Counted from the stretch's first letter, positions 26,860 to 35,283 are shown. The stretch: DNA of 64,000 nucleotides from Cohnella zeiphila (GCF_014212055.1 NZ_JACJVO010000021.1:124001-188000); one strand, 5' to 3'. Made by a program: numbers and translations. Notes: generated from the letters alone by a model not told the origin.

Positions 26860-28748
26860 GTACGCCCAGCATGGGCGTCATCTTTAGGGTGAAAGTCCCG
26901 AACGGGGGCTGGCGAGCGCCTACCGTAGCCAAGGGCAAGGGTGTCGGCCGCGAGGCCGAATCTGAAGGAAGCCGGAGGCAAATGCACGGGCCAAGGTACA
27001 CGAACCTAATTCGAGGCAGCGTCAGTCGGATGAGTCTCCTAGACAAGACGAAATCCAAAGCCGCCAAGGGCTGGAGCTGTAAACTTAGGTGGTCGCGGGC
27101 AGACAGATGACGTTCTTATCTGGGGAGGCCTGTGGGACGTAAAAAAAAAATGCGAAGTCATTTCGTAACCGCAACCGGGAGGTTGCGCTGAACCCACAGG
27201 AGTCAGCAGAGGTCATAGTACGCAAGTACGGGACGCCGGAAAGCGGAAGGACCGAACCGAAAGGAGAGAGGAAACCGATGCGTTCGCGCGATGAGCAAAG
27301 ACAGCCGAATATCCCGCAAGGGAGCTTACTGCAAAGAGAAGCGGTGAAGCCGCCAGGGTATGCAGAAGCGCCGAGTTCAACGCCGGCACCAATCGTCCCT
27401 TCCTCTCGCGAAGCAAGTGGCGACTTGCTGGAGCGGATGCTCGGTAGCGCGAACCTCAGGGACGCGTACAAGCGAGTGGTCCAAAACGGAGGAGCGCCCG
27501 GTGTGGACGGTGTAACGGTAGCACAGCTACAGGCTTACCTGAAAACGCACTGGGAGTCGGTGAAGACCGAACTCCTCGCGGGAACCTACAGACCTGCGCC
27601 CGTCAGACGGGTGGAAATCCCCAAACCCGGAGGCGGCGTACGGCTGCTTGGCATCCCGACCGTGATGGACCGACTGCTTCAGCAAGCGCTTCTGCAAGTG
27701 ATGAACCCACTTTTCGATGCCGCGTTCTCTCCAAGCAGCTACGGCTTCCGGCCGGGCAAGCGTGCGCACGATGCGGTGCGGCAGGCACAATCCCACATCC
27801 AGAGCGGACTGCGCTGGGTGGTAGACATGGACCTGGAGAAGTTCTTTGACCGGGTAAACCACGACAAGCTCATGGCCAGAGTGGCACGTAAGGTGACGGA
27901 CAAACGCGTCCTGAAGCTGATTCGCGCCTATCTGAATGCCGGCGTCATGGAAAACGGGGTTTGTCAGCGAACGGAGGAGGGGACGCCGCAAGGCGGACCG
28001 CTTAGTCCGCTGCTGGCGAACATCCTGTTGGACGACCTGGACAAGGAGTTAACGCGCAGAGGACTGCACTTCGTCCGCTATGCGGACGATTGCAACATCC
28101 TCGTGGCAAGCAAGCGCGCCGGAGAACGCGTCATGGCGTCGGTGATTCGCTTTGTAGAAGGAAAACTAAGACTGAAAGTGAACCGGGAAAAGAGCGCGGT
28201 AGCAAGACCCTGGGAACGCAAGTTTCTAGGGTTTAGCTTCATGAACCACAGGCAGGCGACGATTCGATTGGCACCAAAGACGATTTCGCGGTTCAAGGAC
28301 AAGGTCCGGGAACTGACGAACCGTACGCGATCTATGCCGATGGAGGAACGGATAAGCCGGCTAAACCGCTATACGATGGGTTGGCTGGGCTACTTCCGAC
28401 TGGCTGCCGCGAAGAAACACCTCGAGCAATTCGACGGTTGGATTCGCAGGAGGCTGCGCATGTGCCTGTGGAAGCAATGGAAGCGAGTGCGAACGCGGAT
28501 CCGTGAACTAAGGGCATTGAAAGTACCTGAGTGGGCCTGTTATGTCATGGCCAACTCCCGGCGAGGCTCTTGGGAAATGTCCCGGAACGTAAACAACGCC
28601 CTTCCGACCTCCTATTGGGAGGCGAAAGGGCTGAAAAGTCTGCTTACTCGTTACTTGCAGCTTTGTTAACCTTTTGGAACCGCCGTATGCGGACCCGCAT
28701 GTACGGTGGTGTGAGAAGACGGGGGTTAGTCGCCCCCTCTTACTCGAT
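26860..28748 (+). mobile_element. Complete class C group II intron
   Basis: About 1.9 kb. The 5' end GTACGCCC follows a terminator hairpin; the ribozyme 5' domains occupy about 26860-27270 (including AGGGTGAAAGTCCCGAACGG). A reverse transcriptase gene lies in domain IV. Domain V (CCGCCGTATGCGG-ACCCGCATGTACGGTGG) and a domain VI hairpin follow, ending in TACTCGAT. Comparison with the empty copy of the repeat at 34.4 kb supports these borders within a few bases. Confidence 0.85.
27278..28669 (+). CDS. ltrA: Group II intron reverse transcriptase/maturase
   Basis: 463 residues. Reverse transcriptase domain with GAPGVDGVTVAQL, RPVRRVEIPKPGGGVRLLG-type motifs, SSYGFRPGKRAHDA, DMDLEKFFDRVNHDKL and the catalytic FVRYADDCNI (YADD). 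GTPQGGPLSPLLANI is motif 4-like. The GIIM maturase domain follows from about 350 (RFKDKVRELTNRTR, LNRYTMGWLGYFR). No HNH endonuclease is seen, as expected for class C. The protein helps splicing and copies the intron into new sites. Confidence 0.96.
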   Translation: MRSRDEQRQPNIPQGSLLQREAVKPPGYAEAPSSTPAPIVPSSREASGDLLERMLGSANLRDAYKRVVQNGGAPGVDGVTVAQLQAYLKTHWESVKTELLAGTYRPAPVRRVEIPKPGGGVRLLGIPTVMDRLLQQALLQVMNPLFDAAFSPSSYGFRPGKRAHDAVRQAQSHIQSGLRWVVDMDLEKFFDRVNHDKLMARVARKVTDKRVLKLIRAYLNAGVMENGVCQRTEEGTPQGGPLSPLLANILLDDLDKELTRRGLHFVRYADDCNILVASKRAGERVMASVIRFVEGKLRLKVNREKSAVARPWERKFLGFSFMNHRQATIRLAPKTISRFKDKVRELTNRTRSMPMEERISRLNRYTMGWLGYFRLAAAKKHLEQFDGWIRRRLRMCLWKQWKRVRTRIRELRALKVPEWACYVMANSRRGSWEMSRNVNNALPTSYWEAKGLKSLLTRYLQLC

Positions 28749-29003
28749 TGTCCGCAACTGCTAAGTGTTGCGTTCCCAATTGCTTAAACTCCCTGTTGAG
28801 GCTTGGCCATCGTCGCGGCGGCTGGCTGGATCGTCAACTGGAGACGGATAGCGCGCAAATTCCGAAGGCAACCCGCTGGCGTAGTTTCTCGAACGCCTGA
28901 GTGCCGTCTTGGCCAGGCGCAACTGGCCGGTCGATTTTCAGTACAGTTGCATGCAGATCCTGAAGACGGCCGGCGCCGGCGCTCAACTAACGTCTTCGTT
29001 AGC
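28749..29003. repeat. GC-rich repeat, copy 1 (3' exon side of the intron)
   Basis: About 255 bp, highly similar to 34486-34740, beginning TGTCCGCAACTGC and ending CGGCCGGCGCCGGCGCTCAA then a GTTAG motif of the cassette-array type. Non-coding as far as I can see. Together with the hairpin at 26822 it forms one repeat unit split by the intron. Confidence 0.85.
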
Positions 29004-29210
29004 GGAATAACTTTACGTGAAGTTACGGTCCACCTCAACTCCATCCCCATTTCAAAATCTATTTCTTGACGACTATCCCCGTTGCAAACAATTTGATCGC
29101 CCGCAACGTAGGTCCGTGCACTAAACACGGAATTGCCGCCAGGACGATCGAATTCGGCCTGCAGCTTGGCGATACTCCGATGCGTTTTGTTCACATTTAG
29201 TTCATGCATA
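28784..29210 (-). CDS. Possible truncated small gene running into the GC-rich repeat
   Basis: From ATG 29210 a frame encodes MHELNVNKTHRSIAKLQAEF and further charged sequence, then reads without a stop through the array motif at about 29000 into the repeat. No ribosome binding site is seen. It would be a cassette-type minus-strand gene whose normal stop was lost. Weakly supported. Confidence 0.25.
28989..29005. repeat. Cassette-array motif b, partial (left edge)
   Basis: TAACGTCTTCGTTAGCGGAA resembles the motif CTATCGTnCCCGTTAGCTTAA found throughout 30.1-35.3 kb. It lies at the junction of the GC-rich repeat and the first module. Confidence 0.5.
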
Positions 29211-29264
29211 GAAGGTAACTTTGTTTCATGAACTAAAATAATATTGATGAAGGAGCAATAGATT

Positions 29265-30086
29265 ATGTCCAATAAAGAGATGCCGCTCACATCGGGGAAT
29301 GTCATATCCGCGGACGGAACGGCTATCGGATATTTAACACTAGGCAGCGGACCTGCGCTGGTCATTGTTCACGGTACATTCCGTGAGGCTGGGAATTACG
29401 AAACACTTGCCCGCACGCTTTCCACTTCCTTTACAGTCTATGTCTTGAACCGCCGGGGACGCGGCAGCAGCGGACCGCAAGGCCCCGACTATGGATTACA
29501 TAAAGAGCGGGAAGATCTTGTCGCGCTATTGCAAAAAACCGGCTCGGAGCTCCTCTTCGGCCACAGCTACGGGGGTTTGGTAGCCCTTGAGACGGCAATC
29601 TCCTATCCGTTAAAAAAAGTCGCCGTGTACGAGCCGCCCATCTCCACTGACATGTTTTCGATCAAATGGATTCCAGCTTACGAGAGTGCGCTCGCCGAGC
29701 GAAACTATGGGAAGGCGCTGCAGTTATTCTTTAAGGGGCTTTCCACTCAGGACATTCCCGACGATCATTTGGAAGCGTTCGGGCACATAACGGAGCAACC
29801 TGAATGGTCTTCTATGGCTCGCCTTCTACCTTCCCTCCCAAACGAGGTCAGATCTGCTTATCAGGCGGCATCCGGGCTAAAGCGATACGAGGCAATCTCG
29901 GCTGAAACGCTGATGATGAGCGGCTCGGAGAGCACCGTTTTCAATCAAGCGGCTACCGTTCGCGAGTTTGGGAAGCTAATTCATCGGCTCCACTACATCG
30001 TACTGCCCGGACTTGAACACAACGCGCCCGATATGCATGCTCCTGAACAGATAGCGTCGCAGCTAACACGTTTCTTCTTGGAGTAG
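29265..30086 (+). CDS. Alpha/beta hydrolase
   Basis: 273 residues, ATG after GAAGGAG. Alpha/beta-hydrolase fold with VIVHGTF (oxyanion region), the nucleophile elbow GHSYGG (Ser near 100), and a C-terminal GLEHNAPDM carrying the likely catalytic histidine. Substrate unknown; similar to small esterase or peroxidase-like hydrolases. It is the only plus-strand gene among the modules of the array between 29 and 33.2 kb and has the first complete composite repeat just downstream. Confidence 0.88.
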   Translation: MSNKEMPLTSGNVISADGTAIGYLTLGSGPALVIVHGTFREAGNYETLARTLSTSFTVYVLNRRGRGSSGPQGPDYGLHKEREDLVALLQKTGSELLFGHSYGGLVALETAISYPLKKVAVYEPPISTDMFSIKWIPAYESALAERNYGKALQLFFKGLSTQDIPDDHLEAFGHITEQPEWSSMARLLPSLPNEVRSAYQAASGLKRYEAISAETLMMSGSESTVFNQAATVREFGKLIHRLHYIVLPGLEHNAPDMHAPEQIASQLTRFFLE

Positions 30087-30120
30087 CAGCACTCTCTGTT
30101 TCACACGGATTGGAATGCTG

Positions 30121-30200
30121 TTCTGCCCGTTAGTTGAACAGCCTGCCGGATCACGCCGGCAGGCTGAAAAATTGAATTATCGTTTCCCGTTAACGTAATC
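30121..30200. repeat. Composite cassette repeat A (motif a, hairpin, motif b)
   Basis: Motif a CTGCCCGTTAGTTGAACA; hairpin AGCCTGCCGG-ATCACG-CCGGCAGGCT (30140-30165); motif b TATCGTTTCCCGTTAACG. The stop codon of the gene at 30177 lies in motif b. Confidence 0.8.
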
Positions 30201-30476
30201 CCAACAATTCTTTATCAATGCAATAGCAATTATGATAACACCAATTATAAGGAATAGTGGTACAAAAATGTTATCACTGAATGCCGGCATAGTAGGGTTT
30301 GGTACGTTTCCAGACATTCGTCCCGCATAAAAACCCGCGAGTGTGATATTTTCAGCAATATAAACGATAGCTCGTTCTATCGTATAGATTAGTCCTGATA
30401 CTATTATGAATAGTGCTCCAATTACATAAACAATTCGTCCCCTCACATTTATCCTCCTTAATCCATTTTTCGCCAT
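30177..30476 (-). CDS. Small membrane protein, end overlaps cassette repeat
   Basis: 99 residues with two hydrophobic stretches (about 12-36 and 70-90). ATG after AAGGAGG on the minus strand. No family recognised. Its last four codons and stop (NGKR, stop) are encoded inside motif b of the repeat, so the repeat trims or sets the C-terminus. Confidence 0.65.
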   Translation of the reverse strand: MAKNGLRRINVRGRIVYVIGALFIIVSGLIYTIERAIVYIAENITLAGFYAGRMSGNVPNPTMPAFSDNIFVPLFLIIGVIIIAIALIKNCWDYVNGKR

Positions 30477-30513
30477 AAAGACGATAACTGTATACTAACA
30501 TATATTGGAACTA

Positions 30514-30535
30514 AACGTACCCGTTTGTTCAACAT
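30514..30535. repeat. Cassette-array motif b only
   Basis: AACGTACCCGTTTGTTCAAC, a partial match. No hairpin or motif a precedes it. Confidence 0.5.
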
Positions 30536-30538
30536 CGA

Positions 30539-31006
30539 TCAGACACTCTTATATACAAATTCACGATATCCCGAGAACCCTTGTTTTTTGTAAAAGTTCT
30601 TGGCAACTTCATTGTTAGCCCAGTAATCCAATTCTACGGTTTCAATGCTCTGTTCTCGTGCTAAGTCATATATGTAGTTCATTAATGCCGTTCCATATCC
30701 CCTTCGCTTTTGGCCATTCACTATGCTTATTTGATGGACAAACAACGCTTGACGTGCTTTAGTGAAGGCGTTTTGATGATAATTTCTCAACTCCACCCAT
30801 GCATATCCAAGCGGTTCATTAGCATCTTCTAGAAGCAGAAAAATAAATAAATCGTTTTTTACCAAACTCTCAAATGAATCCCGAATTGCCTCGTAGTTGT
30901 ATTCTGTAAAATACTGCGGGTATAAGGATACATGCAATTCGTGTATGGGCTTATTCAAGGATGTAATCAACTCAAAATCTGTTGTTCGAGTGATGTTCAT
31001 ATTCAT
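30539..31006 (-). CDS. GNAT-family N-acetyltransferase
   Basis: 155 residues, ATG after AGGAGTA. The acetyl-CoA site is visible in RRGYGTALMNYIYDLA (Q/RxxGxG/A pattern), preceded by LFVHQISIVNGQ and followed by VELDYWANNEVAKNFYKKQGF, the usual GNAT end. The substrate cannot be told. It is one module of the array, with its stop at the partial repeat at 30514. Confidence 0.88.
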   Translation of the reverse strand: MNMNITRTTDFELITSLNKPIHELHVSLYPQYFTEYNYEAIRDSFESLVKNDLFIFLLLEDANEPLGYAWVELRNYHQNAFTKARQALFVHQISIVNGQKRRGYGTALMNYIYDLAREQSIETVELDYWANNEVAKNFYKKQGFSGYREFVYKSV

Positions 31007-31043
31007 TACTCCTAACGTTCTTAATTGTGTGACAATTGAATTC

Positions 31044-31123
31044 TACTGCCAGTTACTTCAGTAAACCAAAAAGGAGTCGCAGCTACGACTCCTACGCTAT
31101 TGTTCCCCGTTAGTTTAATCTCC
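31044..31123. repeat. Composite cassette repeat B
   Basis: Motif a CTGCCAGTTACTTCAGTAAAC; hairpin AGGAGTCG-CAGCTA-CGACTCCT (31072-31093), with a T-run on the minus strand so that it can terminate transcription; motif b CTATTGTTCCCCGTTAGTTTAAT. Confidence 0.8.
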
Positions 31124-31711
31124 TTGCGTACTTTTTTCCAAAACAGGGTACCATTTTAAATCCTCAGATCTAATATGATTTGTTTCAGGATAGCGGTATT
31201 CATAAAGAACCTTTCCATATTCATTAAAAGCCTTTGCATTAAAATCATTCCATGGGAATGATTTATCCCAATAAAATGTAATTGGTACATTTAACTCTGC
31301 TTTCTTTGTTAATCTGTTCCCACTAGGTCCAACCTCTAAATAAGATACTTGGGGATCATTCAATAAAACGCTCAGAACGGTCGCCGTTCTGCCTTTGTCA
31401 TCCGTATATATTATTCCGCCTATTGTTTTAATGGGGTCCTCGTTATGAAAATAATACGTGGACATTCATGAAACCCATAAAAAACCAAATGATTTGAAAC
31501 TTAATGCTGTAATTGGCTTTTCAGATGAATCGAATATTAAAACTTTTCCCCACGGATATTCAACTTCATCTAATAAAACTGAATCTTTTGGTATAAATGA
31601 GTTCGCTCTGGCAGCACCTGATGCGTCTAATCTGTACCCGCCTAAATAAAAAAATAATGTGATCAATAACAATAAAATTACAAAAGCAATCCCTAGTCTA
31701 ATTTTCGTCAT
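31115..31711 (-). pseudogene. Membrane-anchored protein gene interrupted by in-frame TGA
   Basis: ATG at 31711 after GGAGGG begins MTKIRLGIAFVILLLLITLF, a membrane anchor, and reads to a TGA at 31466-31468. The same frame continues at once with MSTYYFHNEDPIKTIGGIIY and runs 116 residues to 31115. Both parts look like one domain of about 200 residues. The TGA may be a mutation; recoding is less likely. The final stop lies in the TTAA of motif b. No family recognised. Confidence 0.6.
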
Positions 31712-31830
31712 TATTTCCCTCCAAGCACTACCAAGCTCTAATGACAACCGGAACAGATACGAATCCGTAGAAAGCATGGTTCACAATACATGTTCATTAC
31801 TACTTATAATCTAACGTGGATTTTATTCCC

Positions 31831-31914
31831 AAACTACCCTGCCTTTTAGCATAATGGCCTGCGGATCACGCCGGCAGGCTTTTGGAGTATCTTAACGTAC
31901 CCGTTAGCTTAAAG
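31831..31914. repeat. Composite cassette repeat C
   Basis: Motif a CTACCCTGCCTTTTAGCATAA; hairpin GCCTGCGG-ATCACG-CCGGCAGGC (31857-31879), nearly the same stem as repeat A; motif b AACGTACCCGTTAGCTTAAA. Confidence 0.8.
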
Positions 31915-32461
31915 CATCATTGGTAAATAGTTGGATCTGATTAAAACATTTTGCTTTTAGAATATGACAATTGATCGAACTAATATTATTTAGCAACTCC
32001 TTTGTTTTTGCTATCAATTCTGTCTCTAATTCATTCCAAAGTATCTTCTCGTTGATAATTTCCTCTTTCTCGGCATTCACGAAGAATTCGGAATTGGTTT
32101 GAACAGGGGTGTTCACTGAGTTAACAATGTTTAGCTTACTAACGATTAATTCATTTTCTTTTCTAATGAATTCAAGCCAAGTCCAAGGGTTTTCAATGTA
32201 CTTTAGTGCCACATAGTTGCTTTTTTGAAGCTCTGAATATGCTTCGATAAGAAGATCAAAATGTGTAAGTATTAATTCAGAATAGATTCGTTTCGTCTCT
32301 AATTTCATCTCACGAGACGGGAATGGCAAATACTCAATACCATTTATGCTCAAAGTAAAACAACCATAAATTTGATTAAACTCTTTTGTAAAAGTCTGAA
32401 TATCAATTGTTTGAAGTTCGGAAATATCATCTTCAAAGATTTCATATTTAATCTCAAACAT
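31904..32461 (-). CDS. Hypothetical protein, stop codon supplied by the repeat
   Basis: 185 residues, acidic and largely helical, starting MFEIKYEIFEDDISELQTID. No family recognised. The end reads NDALS then TAA, where the last codons and the stop are the AGCTAACGG of motif b. Confidence 0.6.
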   Translation of the reverse strand: MFEIKYEIFEDDISELQTIDIQTFTKEFNQIYGCFTLSINGIEYLPFPSREMKLETKRIYSELILTHFDLLIEAYSELQKSNYVALKYIENPWTWLEFIRKENELIVSKLNIVNSVNTPVQTNSEFFVNAEKEEIINEKILWNELETELIAKTKELLNNISSINCHILKAKCFNQIQLFTNDALS

Positions 32462-32542
32462 TCAGATATTCCTCCGAACTTTCATTGCATGATTTACCCC
32501 CACTACACTGGCGTAAGACACTTCAATATTATCATAAAATGG

Positions 32543-32634
32543 AACTATCCTGTCCTTTAGCTGAATGAAAACGGCAGCCGATTGTCTGGTCGGTTGCCGT
32601 CCTAATGATTGCTATCGTACCCAGTTAGTCGAAG
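32543..32634. repeat. Composite cassette repeat D
   Basis: Motif a CTATCCTGTCCTTTAGCTGAA; hairpin ACGGCAGCCG-loop-CGGTTGCCGT (32571-32600); motif b CTATCGTACCCAGTTAGTCGAA. Confidence 0.8.
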
Positions 32635-32662
32635 ACAGGTTTCCAGATCCGTTTGCTATTGT

Positions 32663-32833
32663 TCATTCTTGAACAGGTTTATCTAAAACAACAATTAAAA
32701 ATGTAGCAACGGGACCCAACAATATTGAAATCAAAAACCAATTAAATCCGCTTCTATTTTTGCCCTGTGCTAAGCCTGCATTTAACAATGCCAGGGTTCC
32801 CCACCCTACTACATAACTTCCATCTTGAAACAT
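32663..32833 (-). CDS. 56-residue membrane protein
   Basis: ATG at 32833 follows GGGGGAG at 6 nt; the product begins MFQDGSYVVGWGTLALLNAG and has two hydrophobic segments (about 8-20 and 31-50). The good ribosome binding site and its place between two composite repeats make it a likely real gene. No family recognised. Confidence 0.6.
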   Translation of the reverse strand: MFQDGSYVVGWGTLALLNAGLAQGKNRSGFNWFLISILLGPVATFLIVVLDKPVQE

Positions 32834-32887
32834 CGGTTGCTCCCCCTTTACCCGAGATTACTTATTTTCAATTTCGGTATTTTATTC

Positions 32888-32971
32888 CACTATCCTACCC
32901 GTTAGCTGAGCAAAAGAAAAGGAGCTGCTGTGTAGGAGCTCCCTTCACTATCGTTTCCCGTTAGCTTAATC
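32888..32971. repeat. Composite cassette repeat E
   Basis: Motif a CTATCCTACCCGTTAGCTGAG; hairpin GGAGCT-loop-AGCTCC (32921-32942) followed by T-run on the minus strand; motif b CTATCGTTTCCCGTTAGCTTAA. The best-matching pair of motifs in the array. Confidence 0.85.
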
Positions 32972-32973
32972 AG

Positions 32974-33204
32974 TTAATGCAAATATGGTTGGATTAACAA
33001 TACAAGTCCAATGGCTGCACATATTGCAGTTCCGATTCGAGAAAATACAAAATATGCAGTCGAAGGTTCTCTTGTTGCCTTCCAACCTTGCGTTATGTTC
33101 CAAAAGGTTTTGGGTTTGATAGTGGCGAACAATGCAGCTCCAGACCAAAGCACGAGAAAAATGGTTATTATTACGGAAATGACTTTAAGTTCAGGCGGCA
33201 CCAT
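32974..33204 (-). CDS. Small DUF6199-like membrane protein
   Basis: 76 residues with two hydrophobic segments (about 8-25 and 57-72). The loop KPKTFWNITQGWKATREPSTAYF matches short membrane proteins annotated DUF6199 in Bacillales. Function unknown. Stop lies 3 bp from motif b of repeat E. Confidence 0.6.
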   Translation of the reverse strand: MVPPELKVISVIITIFLVLWSGAALFATIKPKTFWNITQGWKATREPSTAYFVFSRIGTAICAAIGLVLLIQPYLH

Positions 33205-33270
33205 GTCATCCCCTCCTTAACTTACAGAATAATCCTAATACCTCTAAATTTCAATTTATAACAATATTCA

Positions 33271-33293
33271 GCTATCCTGCCCGTTAGCTTAAC
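33271..33293. repeat. Cassette-array motif a only (split site)
   Basis: GCTATCCTGCCCGTTAGCTTAAC. The matching motif b is at 34731, so a composite site seems split by the DNA holding the resolvase gene and GC-rich sequence. Confidence 0.7.
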
Positions 33294-33299
33294 ACCGCA

Positions 33300-33600
33300 A
33301 CCAGTCCACAATTATATTTGCCCGCATTCTGCTGGAGGCCGCGCCGCCAGCATCGATCGCAGCGCGACTTCGAGCTCCCAGCGAGACGCCTCCGCCTGTC
33401 GTCGCCGGCGTTTAAGCGGATCCGGATGCGCATGGCCATGTTCTGCCGGCTATCACTCTGCCGGCAGATCGATCTGCAGCAAGCCAGGTCGTCGCGGTGG
33501 TCGGCCGATCGTCAGCTGTAGTTGAGCGGATCCCGCGGTGTCGGCGCAGATCGTAACCAGGTCGATTGCGATTATACGCGCCTGCCCTTATATCTGTAAG
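33300..33600. other. GC-rich non-coding stretch
   Basis: No gene is supported. The DNA is clearly richer in G and C than its surroundings, has several GATC- and CCGG-containing palindromic stretches, and ends where AT-rich resolvase regulatory DNA starts. Confidence 0.45.
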
Positions 33601-33619
33601 GACATCTTCTATGTAGAAA

Positions 33620-33739
33620 ACCGTCTTAAAAAGCATGCTTTTTGAGACGGTCAAAAATCCTCTATATATATCGTCTCAAAATGTACTAAAATATCTTTAG
33701 GAACGTTTCACTTATTCGAGTTACTTTTTGAGACGATAT
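33620..33739 (+). promoter_or_regulatory. res-like sites upstream of the resolvase
   Basis: A perfect inverted repeat centred on GCATGC (33620-33651) has arms ending in ACCGTCT and AGACGGT. Two further half-sites, ATATCGTCTCAAAA (33668) and TTTTTGAGACGATAT (33725), are inverted to each other. This layout fits a multi-subsite res region of a serine resolvase, which would also repress its own gene. Confidence 0.7.
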
Positions 33740-33755
33740 AAGGGGAGAGAACCAT

Positions 33756-34373
33756 TTGAAGCTGGCATATGTCCGTGTTTCAGCTAAAGACCAGAATCCA
33801 GAGAGACAACTCGTCAAGTTTCGGGAGCTCGGTATCGATGAGCGGTACATTTTTGTTGAAAAGCAGAGTGGTAAGGATTTTGATCGGCCGCGTTATCAGG
33901 CGATGCGTTTAATGCTTCGAGAAGGTGACTTGGTCTACATCGACGCTTTAGACCGCTTGGGTCGTGATTATGACGGAATCATTGCTGAATGGAAGGCAAT
34001 TACAAGAGAAATTAATGCAGACATTGTTTGCCTCGATAACGAAACGTTATTTGATAGCCGGAAATTCAAAACGATGGGCGATTTCGGAAAAGTGATGGAA
34101 GATCAATTTTTAAGCTTGCTTGCCTACGTGGCCGAGCAGGAGCGAAAGAAGAATCGACAACGCCAAGCGGAGGGCATTGAAGTTGCGCGAGCTGAAGGAG
34201 TATCCTTCGGGAGACCTCGATTGGAAATTAACGCTGTGTTCATGCAGGTTTACGCAAAGTGGAAGGATGGACAAATGACAGCTACGGAAGCAATGAGACA
34301 GGCCGGTTTATCGAAACCGACCTTTTATCGACGTGCAAAGGAGTATGAACAACAAGCATTTAAAGAAAATTGA
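33756..34373 (+). CDS. Serine resolvase/invertase
   Basis: 205 residues, TTG after GGGGAGAG. The serine recombinase catalytic domain begins YVRVSAKDQNPERQ with the nucleophile S9; IDALDRLGRDYDG and AEQERKKNRQRQAEGI (helix E) follow. The C-terminal helix-turn-helix is MTATEAMRQAGLSKPTFYRR. It would recombine the res-like sites just upstream. A fragment of a near-identical gene lies at 37216-37368. Confidence 0.95.
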   Translation: MKLAYVRVSAKDQNPERQLVKFRELGIDERYIFVEKQSGKDFDRPRYQAMRLMLREGDLVYIDALDRLGRDYDGIIAEWKAITREINADIVCLDNETLFDSRKFKTMGDFGKVMEDQFLSLLAYVAEQERKKNRQRQAEGIEVARAEGVSFGRPRLEINAVFMQVYAKWKDGQMTATEAMRQAGLSKPTFYRRAKEYEQQAFKEN

Positions 34374-34436
34374 TCGGTGGTCTTTGATGGTGGTTAATTG
34401 TTATGGAAAAGGACTGTTTTTCCCGTAACGACAGGC

Positions 34437-34740
34437 TTTATGGCAGGGACAGAATATGTATTCTGTGCCCTGTTCTAATCTGTCCGCAACTGCTAAGTGT
34501 TGCGTTCCCAAATGCATAAGACTCCTTGTTGCGGCTTGACCACCGTTGTGGCGGCTGGCCAGATCGTCAACTGGAGACGGATCGCGCGCAAATTCCGAAG
34601 GCAACCCACTGGCTCAGTTTCTCGAACGCCTGAGTGCCGTCTTGGCCAGGTGCAGCTGGCCGGTCGATTGTCAGTTCAGCGCTGCATCGCGCCGCGCAGA
34701 TCCCGAAGACGGCCGGCGCCGGCGCTCAACTAACGTTACC
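34437..34740. repeat. GC-rich repeat, copy 2 (no intron)
   Basis: Hairpin around GGGACAGAATA-TG-TATTCTGTGCCC (34445-34470), then TGTCCGCAACTGC and about 250 bp matching 28749-29003. It is the empty form of the site that holds the group II intron. It ends in motif b of the array. Confidence 0.85.
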
Positions 34741-34755
34741 CGTTAGCTTAATCAC
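34731..34755. repeat. Cassette-array motif b (split site)
   Basis: TAACGTTACCCGTTAGCTTAA, directly at the end of the GC-rich repeat copy 2. Confidence 0.7.
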
Positions 34756-34886
34756 CTAATTGCAATTTATGATACGGTTCACTTTAATGTATAAGATATA
34801 ACAAATGAAATGCTGTGGATTACTTATGTCCAAGCTTAGTTACAGCTTGGGCTTTGTGTGCTCGTCAGTGGAGAATATTGAACACC

Positions 34887-35246
34887 TTATTTCTGATTAT
34901 ATTTTGTCGCAAACGCTTTTGCATATTCTTTCAATTTTGTTTTGCCTAAAGTTGGGCGGTTTTTGTAATAATCTTCATACAGTTTACCTGTACGACCCGC
35001 CACACCCATTTCCACAAAACCATTTACCATTTGCTCATTCATACCTCTTTTTAGCATGGCATTTGCGAGCATTTTATCTGAGATTTCTCCATGTTTCAAA
35101 TAGGGTTTACCGATTGCTTCACCTAATATTTTGGCGACCTCATTGGAGGTAAGTTCCTCACTGGCTATATATCGAACGGTTCTGCCATCAAAAGGTTTTT
35201 CCATCTCTTCAAGAATGGCAGTAGCAATATCAGTTGGAGAGACCAT
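34887..35246 (-). pseudogene. C-terminal fragment of an NmrA-like NAD(P)-binding protein
   Basis: 119 residues that match only the C-terminal half of NmrA-type atypical short-chain dehydrogenases (SPTDIATAILEEM, VRYIASEELTSNEVAKILGE). The Rossmann-fold half with the cofactor glycines is missing, because the frame begins near an array motif at 35284. A truncated cassette gene. Confidence 0.7.
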
Positions 35247-35283
35247 TAGGTTGATGACTTCACCGCCATAGTGCTGCTATTTT

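Noticed and set aside
34805-35152. Plus-strand frame of 115 codons
   Set aside because: Antisense to the NmrA-like fragment; codon pattern and hydrophobicity are those of a shadow frame.
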